Source of the DNA: Marivivens sp. LCG002
Lineage (GTDB): Bacteria > Pseudomonadota > Alphaproteobacteria > Rhodobacterales > Rhodobacteraceae
DNA: 64,000 nucleotides
NCBI RefSeq assembly: GCF_030264275.1
Contig: NZ_CP127165.1
Coordinates: 1,786,001 to 1,850,000, forward strand
Direction of reading: 5' to 3'
Shown: positions 23,508-32,965 of the stretch, one piece after another
Numbering within the stretch: position 1 is the first letter of the stretch
Layout: every line of letters begins with the position of its first letter
Position numbers and translations under genes: made by a program
Notes under the pieces: generated by a model
What the model was told of the DNA's origin: nothing
The model's database searches: none
What the model saw: the letters and a program-made list of their open reading frames with translations, nothing else

Positions 23508-24614
23508 TTATTCACCGAGTTTGACGCCGTAGTCTGCGCCAAGCATGTCGACAACTTGTGTGCGCAGCTCTGCCGAGATCTTGGTGCCGCGCTCGAAAAG
23601 AGCGTCTGCCTGACGACCAGTGACCTGCTCATAGGTTCCGAGCACCGACTCTTTGTTTGCCTGATACTCGGGATCGGCCTTCATGGCTTCAAATGCAGCC
23701 TGATAGGTGTCTACGATCTCTTGCGGCGTGTCCTTGGGCAGGAACACCATCTTCTGGGCAGGGAAACCTGCGGTGAAGAAGGCGAAGTATGCGTCGTATT
23801 CGGGACCTTCGGGCGCTTTGCCTGTCATGGTCTCATAGGCTTCGGCAAAGTGCGGCAGATCCGGGAAGGTCGGATCGCGCATGATGTTGCCGTTCTCATC
23901 GAGAACACCCCAGCTGAAGAGCGGCACAGCTGCGCCAGAGTCAACGAGCGGCTGGACGTTTTTGATATAGGCAGAGGAGGTCTGATAATCGATGTTGGTC
24001 TCACCGCGCTCGAAAGCGAGACGGCCATCACCGCGGCCTTTGAAGCCGAAAACGTGCTGAACATTCAGCCCCATCATCTTGAAACCAAGAAGCGGCACGA
24101 GGTCGAGCGAGGTAGCGCCCTGGCTTGCATAAACGAGGTCTTGACCAACGAGCTTGGCGATCTCGTCCGTGCTAGTCACACCGGTCGACGGCGAGGTGTA
24201 GACAACACCGCCCGTGGGGGAAGCCATTGCGATTTCCCAATCAGCATACTCGTAGCGGACGCGCGGATCACCCAAGAGATAGGGGAATTGGGTCGAACCC
24301 GAGGTGCCGAGGATGGTCAAACCATCGGGCTTGGCACGAGCTGCAAAGAGGTTGGTACCCTTGGTCGAGCCGCCACCGGGTTCGTTGACAACGACAACGG
24401 TCGGGTTGCCGGGGAGATATTTGCCGAGCAGCGGAGCGTTAAAGCGTGCCCAGGTATCCGAGCCACCACCAGCGGAGAACGGAATGATCCATTCGATGGT
24501 TTTGCCTTCGAACGAAACTTCGGCAGCAGCGGGACCGGCAAGGCCGAAAGCTGCGAGTGCGCCGAATGCCATACCGATGGCGCCGCGGCGGGTGGTCTTG
24601 ATTGAATCTGTCAT
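23508..24614 (-). CDS. tctC: Tripartite tricarboxylate transporter substrate-binding protein TctC
   Basis: 368 residues from ATG 24614 with GGGGAGG ahead. Residues 1-32 are an export signal with twin arginines at the start (TTRRGAIGMAFGALAA), cut after GPAAA, so Tat or Sec export is possible. The mature protein has the family pattern IEWIIPFSAGGGSDTWAR, VVVVNEPGGGSTKG and PDGLTILGTSGS. It captures a carboxylate in the periplasm and delivers it to TctA. It is divergent from tctDE, its likely regulators, and first in the transport operon. Confidence 0.92.
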   Translation of the reverse strand: MTDSIKTTRRGAIGMAFGALAAFGLAGPAAAEVSFEGKTIEWIIPFSAGGGSDTWARFNAPLLGKYLPGNPTVVVVNEPGGGSTKGTNLFAARAKPDGLTILGTSGSTQFPYLLGDPRVRYEYADWEIAMASPTGGVVYTSPSTGVTSTDEIAKLVGQDLVYASQGATSLDLVPLLGFKMMGLNVQHVFGFKGRGDGRLAFERGETNIDYQTSSAYIKNVQPLVDSGAAVPLFSWGVLDENGNIMRDPTFPDLPHFAEAYETMTGKAPEGPEYDAYFAFFTAGFPAQKMVFLPKDTPQEIVDTYQAAFEAMKADPEYQANKESVLGTYEQVTGRQADALFERGTKISAELRTQVVDMLGADYGVKLGE

Positions 24615-24796
24615 TTGGGTTCCTCCCCGTAATGTATTTCCCTGCGGAATTGTGCAGTGGAGATACCGCCGATGGCGACCCTTCTCCTCCTTCACCTTTC
24701 CTTGACACCAGTCTACCGAGGGCCTCCACCCGTGGTCGACTTGATGTGCGGCACGTTAATCGCGCATCCTGTCCAAAACCTGTCAGGCTCTAAAAA

Positions 24797-25468
24797 ATGC
24801 GAATCGTTCTGGTCGAAGACAACGAAAGACTTGCCAAGGGCATCGAGAATGCTTTGCGAGATCAAGGACATGCGGTCGACTGGATCGGTGACGGACTCGA
24901 GGCAAAAAAGTTCCTCGAGACCGAAGGAGCAGACGTTGCCGTGCTTGATGTGAACCTTCCGGGGCTCACTGGCTTTGAAATTGTGCGCGCTTTACGCAAG
25001 CAGGGAATCACGATTCCCGTGATTCTTTTGACCGCTCGCACCCATCTTGATGACCGAGTCGAAGGGCTCGATTCAGGGGCTGACGACTATCTCGTCAAAC
25101 CCTTCGAAATTGCCGAATTGACCGCACGCATCCGTGCCCTTGGGCGGCGGCGCGCAGACATCAGAGCCGGTGTTGAGGAGATAGGAGAGCTTCGATTTGA
25201 TCGGATGGCCCGCACCTTGACCGGCCCCGAAGGCCTCATTGATCTACCGCGTCGTGAACTAGCTCTGTTCGAATGTTTTGCCGACCAACTCGGGCGGATC
25301 GTATCCAAGGACCGTATCTCGGACACTCTTTATGGCGTCGGCTCCGAGATAGAGCCGAACGCGATTGAGCTCTTGGTCTCGAGGTTGCGCCGAAAATTGG
25401 CCGGAACCGGTGTGACGATCCGCACCGCGCGCGGTCTCGGCTATCTCCTGGACGATGACACCAAATGA
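24797..25468 (+). CDS. tctD: Response regulator TctD (OmpR family)
   Basis: 223 residues. Receiver domain with D51 (AVLDVNLPG) as phosphoacceptor, T79 and K101 in LVKPF. The C-terminal OmpR winged helix spans about 125-220 (NAIELLVSRLRRKL, RTARGLGYLL). It is 182 bp divergent from tctC and overlaps tctE by 4 bp, the conserved position of TctD, which activates the tricarboxylate transporter when the kinase senses the substrate. Confidence 0.9.
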   Translation: MRIVLVEDNERLAKGIENALRDQGHAVDWIGDGLEAKKFLETEGADVAVLDVNLPGLTGFEIVRALRKQGITIPVILLTARTHLDDRVEGLDSGADDYLVKPFEIAELTARIRALGRRRADIRAGVEEIGELRFDRMARTLTGPEGLIDLPRRELALFECFADQLGRIVSKDRISDTLYGVGSEIEPNAIELLVSRLRRKLAGTGVTIRTARGLGYLLDDDTK

Positions 25469-26832
25469 AAGGTTGGTCCCTTCGCAGCCGCCTCTTCGTC
25501 CTAATCGTGCTGCCGCTTATCTTGGTGGCAAGCTTTGCGGCTTTTGCGCGATATGTCCTCGCAGAGCGGATGTCACAGAGGCTTTATGACGATACGCTCC
25601 TTGCTGTTGCTCTCACAATCTCGCGTGATGTGGTTCTAAGCGAAGGCGACGTCCTTACCGAACAACTACTCGACGCATTGACCAAAGCCCTTGGTGATCC
25701 TGTCTATTACCGGATCGAGGGGCCTGAATCGCGTTTCGTGACGGGCTATTCCGATGCCCCCGAGCGCCCGATCGACGCCGAAGTTCAATCGGGCATTCCA
25801 TATTTTTACGACTCCACTAGCCTCGGTCTCCCAGTTCGCGTGGTCACATTGCGCGAATTCATCGCCGAGCCGCAATTCGGCGGCTGGGTGACGGTAGACG
25901 TCTGGCAAACTGTAAACCAGCGCGAAGCGCTGAGCCTCGAGCTCTTGGCGCAGGCGATCATACTCATGGCCATCGTGATCGTCTCGGCCGCCCTCCTCGT
26001 CTGGTTCGGGATCAACATTGGCCTACGTCCGCTGTTGGAGCTTCGAGAAGCGGTGGCCTTGCGGTCTCCTGATGATCTTGGACCGATCAGACGCGCGGTG
26101 CCCAAAGAAGTGCGTAACCTCGTGACCGCGATGAACTCGCTCTTCGCTCGCCTTTCCGACGCCTTCGCCCTGCGCGATGCCTTCATTTCCGATGCAGCGC
26201 ATCAGCTTCGCAACCCCATCGCCGCCATCCAAGCTCAGGCCGAGGCCGCAACAACCGCGCCCACAGAGGAAGAGCTAAGGTCACGTGTTGCCGAGCTTGC
26301 CGAAACGGCACGTCGCACTGGGCGCCTCACACAACAGCTCTTGTCCATGGAAAAGGCTCACGGTCGCAATGCCACCGGAAATTGGCGAGCGTTCGACCTG
26401 CGCGATCTTGTCGAAGAGGTCGCGACCAGCTTTGCGGAAAAAGTGCTCCGCAGGGATATTTCGGTTTCTTTCCAAGTCCTTGGAAACGCGCGCAGCGTCA
26501 AAGGCGATCCTGTCATGATACGGGAAGCGATCGAAAATCTCCTCGACAATGCAAGCCGCTATGGCTGCCCCAATGGGGGCGACGTGGACCTAGAGATCGA
26601 CTTCGCCGCGCAGGATGTCGCGATCCGTGTAACGGACTCGGGCCCAGGCATTCCCGAAGAGGCCCGTGACCGCGTATTTGACCGCTTCTTCCGATTGAAT
26701 GATGACGCCTCGGGTGGCTGCGGCCTTGGCCTTGCGATCGTTAGGCAAGTCGCAGAAGCCCATGGCGGAACCGCCCAAGTGGTGCCTCTCGCGAATGGAT
26801 CGGCTATGGAAATCCGGATTCCTCACGAATAA
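25465..26832 (+). CDS. tctE: Sensor histidine kinase TctE
   Basis: 455 residues. An N-terminal helix (FVLIVLPLILVASFAAF) and a second at about 161-182 bracket a periplasmic sensor of the TctE type, followed by a HAMP-like linker. H246 in SDAAHQLRNP is the phosphoacceptor. The ATPase has N (ENLLDNASRY), G1 (DSGPGIP) and G2 (GLGLAIV) boxes. The ATG overlaps the tctD stop. It probably senses the tricarboxylate imported by TctABC and phosphorylates TctD. Confidence 0.9.
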   Translation: MKGWSLRSRLFVLIVLPLILVASFAAFARYVLAERMSQRLYDDTLLAVALTISRDVVLSEGDVLTEQLLDALTKALGDPVYYRIEGPESRFVTGYSDAPERPIDAEVQSGIPYFYDSTSLGLPVRVVTLREFIAEPQFGGWVTVDVWQTVNQREALSLELLAQAIILMAIVIVSAALLVWFGINIGLRPLLELREAVALRSPDDLGPIRRAVPKEVRNLVTAMNSLFARLSDAFALRDAFISDAAHQLRNPIAAIQAQAEAATTAPTEEELRSRVAELAETARRTGRLTQQLLSMEKAHGRNATGNWRAFDLRDLVEEVATSFAEKVLRRDISVSFQVLGNARSVKGDPVMIREAIENLLDNASRYGCPNGGDVDLEIDFAAQDVAIRVTDSGPGIPEEARDRVFDRFFRLNDDASGGCGLGLAIVRQVAEAHGGTAQVVPLANGSAMEIRIPHE

Positions 26833-26930
26833 CCGGGACTGCCGCGAAACTTCTTGTCACTTGGACAATCGCAAAAAAGATTGGGCCCGGTGAAAACCAG
26901 ACCTGCTCCCGAAAACGCTCCTCATGTTCT

Positions 26931-26953
26931 CATATTGATCTTTGTTCAATATG
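26931..26953. promoter_or_regulatory. Perfect inverted repeat upstream of the IclR gene
   Basis: CATATTGA (26931-26938) and TCAATATG (26946-26953) are perfect arms around a 7-base centre, 17 bp before the start codon at 26971. The location suggests autoregulation by the IclR protein. Confidence 0.75.
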
Positions 26954-26970
26954 CGACCACCTTAGCGCAC

Positions 26971-27729
26971 ATGACAAACACGACCGACATCATCGGATCA
27001 TTTGCCAAAGGGCTTCGCGTGCTGGAATGTTTCGGCGCGGATCGCCCGCGTTTGGCCATCTCGGACGTCGCCACTTTGACAGGATTTGATCGGGCAACAG
27101 CGCGGCGATGCCTTTTGACGCTCCACCACGAGGGCTATGCCTCTTATGACGGCAAGTTCTTTACGTTGACACCCCGCGTGCTGCGTCTCGGAATGGGGGC
27201 GATGGCTTCCCTGCCCTTGCCGCGGATCGTGCAGCCCTGGCTTGATCAGCTTTCCGAGCAAATCGGCCATTCCTGTTCGGTTTCGATCCTCGACGATCTG
27301 GAAATCGTCTATATCGCCCGCGCGTCCGAGCGGCGCGTGATGTCGATCGGCCTTATGCCGGGCTCGCGGCTTCCCGCTCATATCACTTCCATGGGGCGGG
27401 TGCTGCTGGCGGCTCTCCCCGAGGAAGAGGCGGCCGCGCTAATCGACCGCGCCGATCTCACCCCGCGCACCGTGCATTCGCTGACCGATCCGGCCGAGAT
27501 CCGCGCCGAGATTGCCAAAGTCAGGACCCAAGGATACGCCCTTATCGATCAAGAAATCGAGCTTGGCCTGACCGCGCTTGCGGTGCCGATCCTCGACTCC
27601 CGCGGCCGCACGGTTGCCGCGCTCAACACAGGCATGGCTACGATCCACGCAACACAAGATGCCATCCAAGGGACCTATCTGCCAGCCTTGCTCAAAGTGC
27701 AGGATGGTCTCAGGCGCGTTCTTTCATAA
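26971..27729 (+). CDS. IclR-family regulator (PcaR/PobR type)
   Basis: 252 residues from ATG 26971. A longer frame begins at 26854, but it would run through the inverted repeat. Residues 8-75 form the IclR winged helix (GSFAKGLRVLECFGADRPR, SDVATLTGFDRATARRCL). The C-terminal domain (VSILDDLEIVYIARA, LPAHITSMGRVLLAALP, ELGLTALAVPILD) matches the PcaR/PobR effector domain for aromatic or dicarboxylic acids. It stands alone after tctDE and before the convergent mur gene, so its target is not evident; control of the tricarboxylate genes is possible. Confidence 0.85.
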   Translation: MTNTTDIIGSFAKGLRVLECFGADRPRLAISDVATLTGFDRATARRCLLTLHHEGYASYDGKFFTLTPRVLRLGMGAMASLPLPRIVQPWLDQLSEQIGHSCSVSILDDLEIVYIARASERRVMSIGLMPGSRLPAHITSMGRVLLAALPEEEAAALIDRADLTPRTVHSLTDPAEIRAEIAKVRTQGYALIDQEIELGLTALAVPILDSRGRTVAALNTGMATIHATQDAIQGTYLPALLKVQDGLRRVLS

Positions 27730-27946
27730 ACTTGAGGGACTGCAACGATCGCTCGGCAGCCTAAATATCGAAGACGTTGACCTTGAGGCGGATAACCAAA
27801 GTTTGCAGGAGGCATGCGTTATCTTTGCAGGGCTGCCCTGCGACGAACCCTATTGCCAAATCGTCGCCTGACGCGACCTTTGGCGCAACCGTTCGTATCT
27901 GATCGAGTTTACTCGACCCCGCAACAGTGGAGCCGAAAGCTGATCG

Positions 27947-28378
27947 CTAGAGGCCGTCTTTCTTGCGCACATAAAGCTCGAACCGATGGTGGACGATTTC
28001 ATAACCTAGCGCCTCGGCGATTTCGGCTTGGAGCGCTTCAATCCTCTCGCTTGCAAATTCGACCACCTCGCCTGTGTCTACGTCGATCATATGATCGTGG
28101 TGACGGGTTTCGGTATGCTCGAAACGTGCAGGCGTGCCGTCGAATTGATGACGAAGGATAACGCCCTGATTTTCAAGCTCGGTCAGCGAGCGATAGACGG
28201 TCGATAGCGATATCCCCGGCACAACGGCTTCAGCGCGGCGGTGAAGTTCGATCGCTTCGGGGTGATCTTCCGCTTCAGCCAACACTGACAAAAGGGCTGC
28301 ACGCTGACGCGTGATCCGCACCCCTGCCCGTCGCAAGGCTTCAGTCAGTTTTTCAGTTCTGCGCGCTATTTTCGTCAT
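27947..28378 (-). CDS. mur: Fur-family regulator, Mur type (manganese)
   Basis: 143 residues with the Fur winged helix (GVRITRQRAALLSVL, LSTVYRSLTELENQGV) and the metal-binding region H88, H93-H94-H96 (HTETRHHDHMIDVDTGEVVEF). It has no cysteine, so there is no CxxC zinc site; this fits alphaproteobacterial Fur/Mur proteins, which act as manganese regulators. It is divergent from sitABCD with paired box sequences between them, so it probably represses the transporter and itself when Mn2+ is sufficient. Zur or Fur as alternative names cannot be fully excluded from sequence alone. Confidence 0.85.
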   Translation of the reverse strand: MTKIARRTEKLTEALRRAGVRITRQRAALLSVLAEAEDHPEAIELHRRAEAVVPGISLSTVYRSLTELENQGVILRHQFDGTPARFEHTETRHHDHMIDVDTGEVVEFASERIEALQAEIAEALGYEIVHHRFELYVRKKDGL

Positions 28379-28421
28379 GCCCCCTTTTCACTCACATTCA
28401 TGTGTTTTGGCAAGAGTTAGA

Positions 28422-28465
28422 TGGGAATCACTTGCAACTGGCTTGACTGTTGCAAATCATTCCTA
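28422..28465. promoter_or_regulatory. Pair of Mur-box-like elements in the mur-sitA promoter
   Basis: A 16-base element occurs twice in opposite orientation: reverse strand 28437-28422 reads TTGCAAGTGATTCCCA and forward strand 28450-28465 reads TTGCAAATCATTCCTA, identical at 13 of 16 positions. The forward copy lies between a TTGACT (28443-28448) and TAAATA (28464-28469), i.e. over the sitA promoter; the reverse copy faces mur. Confidence 0.72.
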
Positions 28466-28502
28466 AATAGAAAGAGGAAAAGTTGCAGCGCGGAGAAAGT
28501 GA

Positions 28503-29390
28503 ATGACTGGCCGAAGCGGGCTATTAGGAACAATCGCGGCACTGGTTCTTGCCACTCAAGCGATGGCCGAGGACAAGCTCAAAGTCGTGACCACCTTTAC
28601 CGTCCTTGCCGATATGGCCCAGAACGTGGCGGGCGATGCGGCCGAAGTGGTTTCCATCACCAAGCCGGGTGCCGAGATCCATGGCTATCAACCGACCCCG
28701 CGCGATATCGTGCGAGCGCAAGATGCCGACCTGATACTATGGAACGGGTTGAACCTTGAACGCTGGTTCGAACAATTCCTCGCCAACCTACAGGACATTC
28801 CTTCTGCAACGCTCTCTGACGGGGTGGAGCCGATCTCTATTTCCGGCGGTGAATATGACGGCAAGCCGAATCCCCATGCCTGGATGGCGATTTCATCGGC
28901 GGAAATTTACATCGACAATATCCGTGACGCGCTGAGCGCTGCCGATCCCAGCAACGCGGGCATCTATGCGGCCAATGCCGCGGCTTACAAAGTGCAGATT
29001 GCCGAGGCGATTGGCCCCCTTCGCGAGGCGGCGAGAGCGCTGCCTGAAAACCGTCGATGGCTCGTGACGTCAGAGGGTGCGTTTTCCTATCTGGCGCGGG
29101 ACTTTGAACTGCGCGAGGTCTATCTTTGGCCGATCAACGCCGATGCGCAGGGCACCCCGCAGCAAGTGCGCGCCGTGATCGATACGGTGCGAGAGCACCA
29201 GATACCCGCCGTCTTTTCGGAATCCACCGTTTCGGACAAGCCCGCCAAACAGGTGGCGCGAGAGACCGGCGCCCTTTACGGCGGTGTTCTCTACGTCGAT
29301 AGCCTCAGTGAAGCCGGCGGCCCTGTGCCAAGCTATCTCGACCTGTTGCGTGTGACCGCACAAACGATTGTTGAGGGGCTAGAGGAATGA
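28503..29390 (+). CDS. sitA: Manganese ABC transporter binding protein SitA
   Basis: 295 residues, ATG 28503 with GGAG ahead. Residues 1-22 are a signal peptide ([12 protein letters not shown]). The metal ligands of the family are all present: H60 (EIHGYQP), H125 (NPHAWM), E191 (TSEGAF) and D266 (LYVDSLS), the two-His/Glu/Asp set typical of manganese binders. It captures Mn2+ in the periplasm for SitBCD. First gene of sitABCD, each overlapping the next by 4 bp. Confidence 0.92.
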   Translation: MTGRSGLLGTIAALVLATQAMAEDKLKVVTTFTVLADMAQNVAGDAAEVVSITKPGAEIHGYQPTPRDIVRAQDADLILWNGLNLERWFEQFLANLQDIPSATLSDGVEPISISGGEYDGKPNPHAWMAISSAEIYIDNIRDALSAADPSNAGIYAANAAAYKVQIAEAIGPLREAARALPENRRWLVTSEGAFSYLARDFELREVYLWPINADAQGTPQQVRAVIDTVREHQIPAVFSESTVSDKPAKQVARETGALYGGVLYVDSLSEAGGPVPSYLDLLRVTAQTIVEGLEE

Positions 29391-30241
29391 CAGGCGACGG
29401 CATACGGGCAACGGGTGTCACTGTCACCTATCGGAATGGCCATACCGCTCTTCGCGATGCCAGTTTCGCGATCCCAACGGGCACGATCACTGCGCTTGTC
29501 GGCGTTAATGGCGCAGGAAAATCCACGCTATTCAAAGCGTTGATGGGGTTTGTTCCTATCGCGGACGGTAAGATTGAAATATTTGGCCAACCTGTAAGTA
29601 AGATAATAAAATCTCAATCTCTCGCTTATGTGCCTCAAGCCGAGGAAGTCGACTGGACCTTCCCCGTCCTTGTCGAAGATGTCGTCATGATGGGCCGTTA
29701 CGGCCATATGGGCTTTCTCCGTCGTCCACGCCCCGCCGATCACACGGCTGTTGCGACCGCTCTTGAACGGGTCGGTATGAGCAATTTTCGCAGCCGACAG
29801 ATCGGAGAGCTTTCGGGCGGCCAGAAAAAGCGGGTCTTCCTCGCCCGCGCTCTGGCCCAAGAGGCCAAGGTCATACTGCTCGACGAGCCCTTCACAGGTG
29901 TCGATGTCAAAACCGAAGAGCAGATCATCAGTCTCTTGCGCGATCTGCGTGCCGAGGGTCGAGTGATGCTGGTTGCCACCCACAACCTCGGATCGGTGCC
30001 TGAATTCTGTGATCGGGTCGTTCTCGTCAATGGAACAGTGCTCGCGCACGGTCCGACCGAAGAGGTCTTTACCACCGAAAACCTGCACAAGGCTTTCGGC
30101 GGAGTGCTTCGCCACTTCATGCTGCAGGGAGAGCGCCTCCATAACGATGCCGATCCCCGAAGGCTCGATGTCCTAACCGATGACGAGCGCCCCTTGGTGA
30201 TTTATGACGATCGCACCCGCACCGCGAAGGGCCGGTCATGA
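29387..30241 (+). CDS. sitB: Manganese ABC transporter ATPase SitB
   Basis: 284 residues. Walker [10 protein letters not shown] at 39-47, ABC signature [15 protein letters not shown], Walker [13 protein letters not shown], and the His switch in [12 protein letters not shown]. It hydrolyses ATP to drive import through the SitC/SitD channel. The ATG overlaps sitA's stop and its TGA overlaps sitC's start, so translation is coupled. Confidence 0.93.
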   Translation: MTGDGIRATGVTVTYRNGHTALRDASFAIPTGTITALVGVNGAGKSTLFKALMGFVPIADGKIEIFGQPVSKIIKSQSLAYVPQAEEVDWTFPVLVEDVVMMGRYGHMGFLRRPRPADHTAVATALERVGMSNFRSRQIGELSGGQKKRVFLARALAQEAKVILLDEPFTGVDVKTEEQIISLLRDLRAEGRVMLVATHNLGSVPEFCDRVVLVNGTVLAHGPTEEVFTTENLHKAFGGVLRHFMLQGERLHNDADPRRLDVLTDDERPLVIYDDRTRTAKGRS

Positions 30242-31092
30242 TCTGGCTCGAGCCGTTCCAGTATGGCTATATGACCAACGCCATTTGGGTCTCTGCCCTT
30301 GTGGGAGGGGTTTGCGCTTTCATGTCAGCCTATCTGATGCTCAAGGGCTGGTCGCTGATCGGTGATGCGCTCGCCCATTCGGTGGTGCCGGGGGTTGCTG
30401 GGGCCTACCTTCTCGGCCTTCCCTTCGCTCTCGGCGCTTTTCTCTCGGGCGGATTTGCCGCTTTGGCGATGCTGGCCTTGCGGCAGCGCTCGGGACTGAA
30501 AGAGGATGTTGTCATCGGCCTCATCTTCGTTGCGTTCTTCGGCTTGGGCCTCCTTATGGTCTCGCTCAATCCGATGGCCGTTTCGATCGAAACCATCATT
30601 ATGGGCAATATCCTTGCGATTTCGCCCGCCGATACGCTGCAACTCGTGCTGATCGGTGCAATTTCGCTGGTGGTGCTTTTGGCCAAATGGCGGGACCTCT
30701 TGGCGGTGTTCTTTGATGAAGCGCACGCGCGCTCGATCGGATTGAACGTTACCGTGCTCCAGCTTGTGTTCTTCACTCTGCTTTCCGCCACCACGGTGGC
30801 CGCGATGCAGACCGTCGGCGCATTCCTCGTCATCGCTCTTGTCATAACGCCTGGGGCGACCGCCTATCTTCTCACTGACCGCTTTCCGCGGCTCTTGGGC
30901 CTCTCGGTGACGATAGGCGCTGTGACCTCGGGGTTCGGGGCTTACTTGAGCTATTTCCTCGACGGAGCGACGGGCGGAGTGATCGTCTGCCTGCAAACGG
31001 CGCTCTTCCTCCTAGCACTCGTCTGTGCCCCAAAACACGGAATGCTCGCGGCCCGCTTCCGCGCCCGCGCAGAGCGAAAGGGAGCGGCATGA
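30238..31092 (+). CDS. sitC: Manganese ABC transporter permease SitC
   Basis: 284 residues with eight or so hydrophobic helices, typical of the ZnuB/MntB permease family ([21 protein letters not shown] near residue 28, [20 protein letters not shown] further on). It forms the membrane channel with SitD, to which it is paralogous; both start with MQ/MTNA-type loops and a WSL(I/M)GDA motif. Third gene of sitABCD. Confidence 0.92.
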   Translation: MIWLEPFQYGYMTNAIWVSALVGGVCAFMSAYLMLKGWSLIGDALAHSVVPGVAGAYLLGLPFALGAFLSGGFAALAMLALRQRSGLKEDVVIGLIFVAFFGLGLLMVSLNPMAVSIETIIMGNILAISPADTLQLVLIGAISLVVLLAKWRDLLAVFFDEAHARSIGLNVTVLQLVFFTLLSATTVAAMQTVGAFLVIALVITPGATAYLLTDRFPRLLGLSVTIGAVTSGFGAYLSYFLDGATGGVIVCLQTALFLLALVCAPKHGMLAARFRARAERKGAA

Positions 31093-31922
31093 TGGCCGAG
31101 CTGCTTCTTCCGTTCCAATTTGCGTTCATGCAGAACGCCTTTTTCATAATCGCGCTCATTGCGCCCGCAGCGGCGATGCTGAGCTCGTTTCTCGTGCTCA
31201 AAGGCTGGTCCTTGATGGGTGATGCCACCAGCCATGCCGTTCTTCCCGGGGTCGTTCTGGCCTATATGGCTGGAATTCCACTGATCGTCGGAGCCTTCGC
31301 GGCAGGTCTTCTTTGCGCGGTCGGCACGGGACTCATCAAGGACAACTCCCGCATAAAGCAAGACACCATCATGGGCGTCGTCTTCTCGGGAATGTTCGGC
31401 CTCGGGATTGTTCTCTACACGCGGATCGAGAGTGACCTTCACCTCGACCACATTCTGTTCGGCAACATGCTCGGCGTCGGCCCCGAAGACCTCTGGACCG
31501 CCGGGCTCATATCAGGGGCAGTCGCGCTGATCCTCGCTGCGAAATGGCGCGATTTTCTGGCCCACAGCTTTGATCCCGTTCAGGCCAAGGTGATGGGACT
31601 GCGCACGGGGTTATTGCACTATGGGCTGCTTGCAGTCCTCTCTGCAACGATTGTGGCGATGCTGTCTTCGGTCGGCATTATCCTCTCGGTTGCCTATCTC
31701 ATCGCCCCGGGCGCAATCGCCTTTCTGCTCGCGCGGCGGTTCGAGACGATGATGCTAACCGCGATTGCAACGGCTTGGGGATCGGGGGGCATCGGGATCT
31801 ATGCCTCCTTCTGGCTAGACGCCGCCCCTGCACCGACCATCGTTCTCGTTATGATCACGATGTTCATCGCCGCCCTCGCGCTCCGACGGATGCGAGAGCG
31901 GGCAAACGCAAAGAAGGTGTGA
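31089..31922 (+). CDS. sitD: Manganese ABC transporter permease SitD
   Basis: 277 residues from ATG 31089, which overlaps sitC's stop and has GGGAG ahead. Same family and helix plan as SitC (SSFLVLKGWSLMGDATSHAV). It is the second channel subunit. The operon ends here; the next gene is convergent and only 15 bp away, so no room for a terminator is seen. Confidence 0.92.
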   Translation: MMAELLLPFQFAFMQNAFFIIALIAPAAAMLSSFLVLKGWSLMGDATSHAVLPGVVLAYMAGIPLIVGAFAAGLLCAVGTGLIKDNSRIKQDTIMGVVFSGMFGLGIVLYTRIESDLHLDHILFGNMLGVGPEDLWTAGLISGAVALILAAKWRDFLAHSFDPVQAKVMGLRTGLLHYGLLAVLSATIVAMLSSVGIILSVAYLIAPGAIAFLLARRFETMMLTAIATAWGSGGIGIYASFWLDAAPAPTIVLVMITMFIAALALRRMRERANAKKV

Positions 31923-31936
31923 CCTCGAAAACGGGC

Positions 31937-32938
31937 TTATCTTCGGTTTTTCGCCTCGACTGAAGGCGCGACCCTCACGATGACGTTGCCCCTCTTGCGA
32001 CCTGAATCCACAAGAGCATGTGCCTCTGCCATCTGCGAAAAATCAAGCGTTCGATCAATCACAGGTTTGAAGTCTCCCGCAGCGGCAAGATCCACCACTT
32101 TGCGCAAAATGCACACCGCCTCTGACGCCACGCCGCCGATCATACGTTTGCCATCGAGCCGAGCCTTGAGTGCTCCAAACAGCATATCCGATGTTTTACC
32201 CGAGATGAGGAGCATGCGCCCTTTGGGAACCAATGCGTGCCGCGTGCGGGACCAAGGCGCGGTGCCGACTGTATCGACCACCACATCATACTTCTGACTC
32301 TCGTTCTCGAAATCCACGGCCTTGTAGTCGATGACGTGATCAGCCCCTATACGGCGCACCAGATCCGCGTTGGCTGCACTGCAAACTCCGGTCACCTCGG
32401 CCCCGAAGTGCTTGGCGATTTGAACGCAAGCGGACCCGACAGATCCCGAGGCTCCATTGACCAAAACGCGCTCACCTGCACGAATTTTCCCCTTATTAAT
32501 CAGATAGTCATAGGCTGTAATTGCACCAAAGGGGATCGCTGCCGCTGCTTCAAAGTCGATGTTTTCAGGCTTGTGAACAATCTTGCCTTTAGCGGGCATA
32601 ACGATGAATTCGACATGCGCTCCCATGTCCGCGCCGGGAAAGCCAATCACCGCGTCACCTACCGTGAACTCGGTCACGTCTGCGCCGACCTGTTCGACAA
32701 TCCCTGAAAATTCCGTTCCAAAGATCGGCTTGCGAGGACGGTTGATCCCGAAGATCAATCGCGCGATGCACCCCATACCCGCAGGCACCGTCAGGCTCCG
32801 CACGCGCCAATCAGCGGAACAAACCGTTGTTGCGATCACGCGGATCAAAACCTCGTTGGCTTTGGGGCTAGGCATAGGCAGTTCAACAAGATCGAGAACC
32901 TCGGGACCGCCGTATCTCGAAGCGCTGTAGGCATACAT
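31937..32938 (-). CDS. MDR-type NAD(P)H-dependent oxidoreductase
   Basis: 333 residues of the zinc-type alcohol-dehydrogenase/quinone-reductase superfamily: GroES-like N-terminus (GGPEVLDLVELPMPSP), NAD(P) motif NGASGSVGSACVQIAKHFG, but no catalytic-zinc cysteine cluster, so it is probably a quinone oxidoreductase or enoyl-type reductase. It lies 27 bp after a DUF4386 gene, both divergent from a LysR gene that probably controls them. Substrate unknown. Confidence 0.82.
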   Translation of the reverse strand: MYAYSASRYGGPEVLDLVELPMPSPKANEVLIRVIATTVCSADWRVRSLTVPAGMGCIARLIFGINRPRKPIFGTEFSGIVEQVGADVTEFTVGDAVIGFPGADMGAHVEFIVMPAKGKIVHKPENIDFEAAAAIPFGAITAYDYLINKGKIRAGERVLVNGASGSVGSACVQIAKHFGAEVTGVCSAANADLVRRIGADHVIDYKAVDFENESQKYDVVVDTVGTAPWSRTRHALVPKGRMLLISGKTSDMLFGALKARLDGKRMIGGVASEAVCILRKVVDLAAAGDFKPVIDRTLDFSQMAEAHALVDSGRKRGNVIVRVAPSVEAKNRR

Positions 32939-32965
32939 TACAATAATTCCTCAAAACAATCTCGT

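Noticed and set aside
23556-24605. 349-residue plus-strand frame
   Set aside because: Antisense to the clear TctC gene, no ribosome site or family features.
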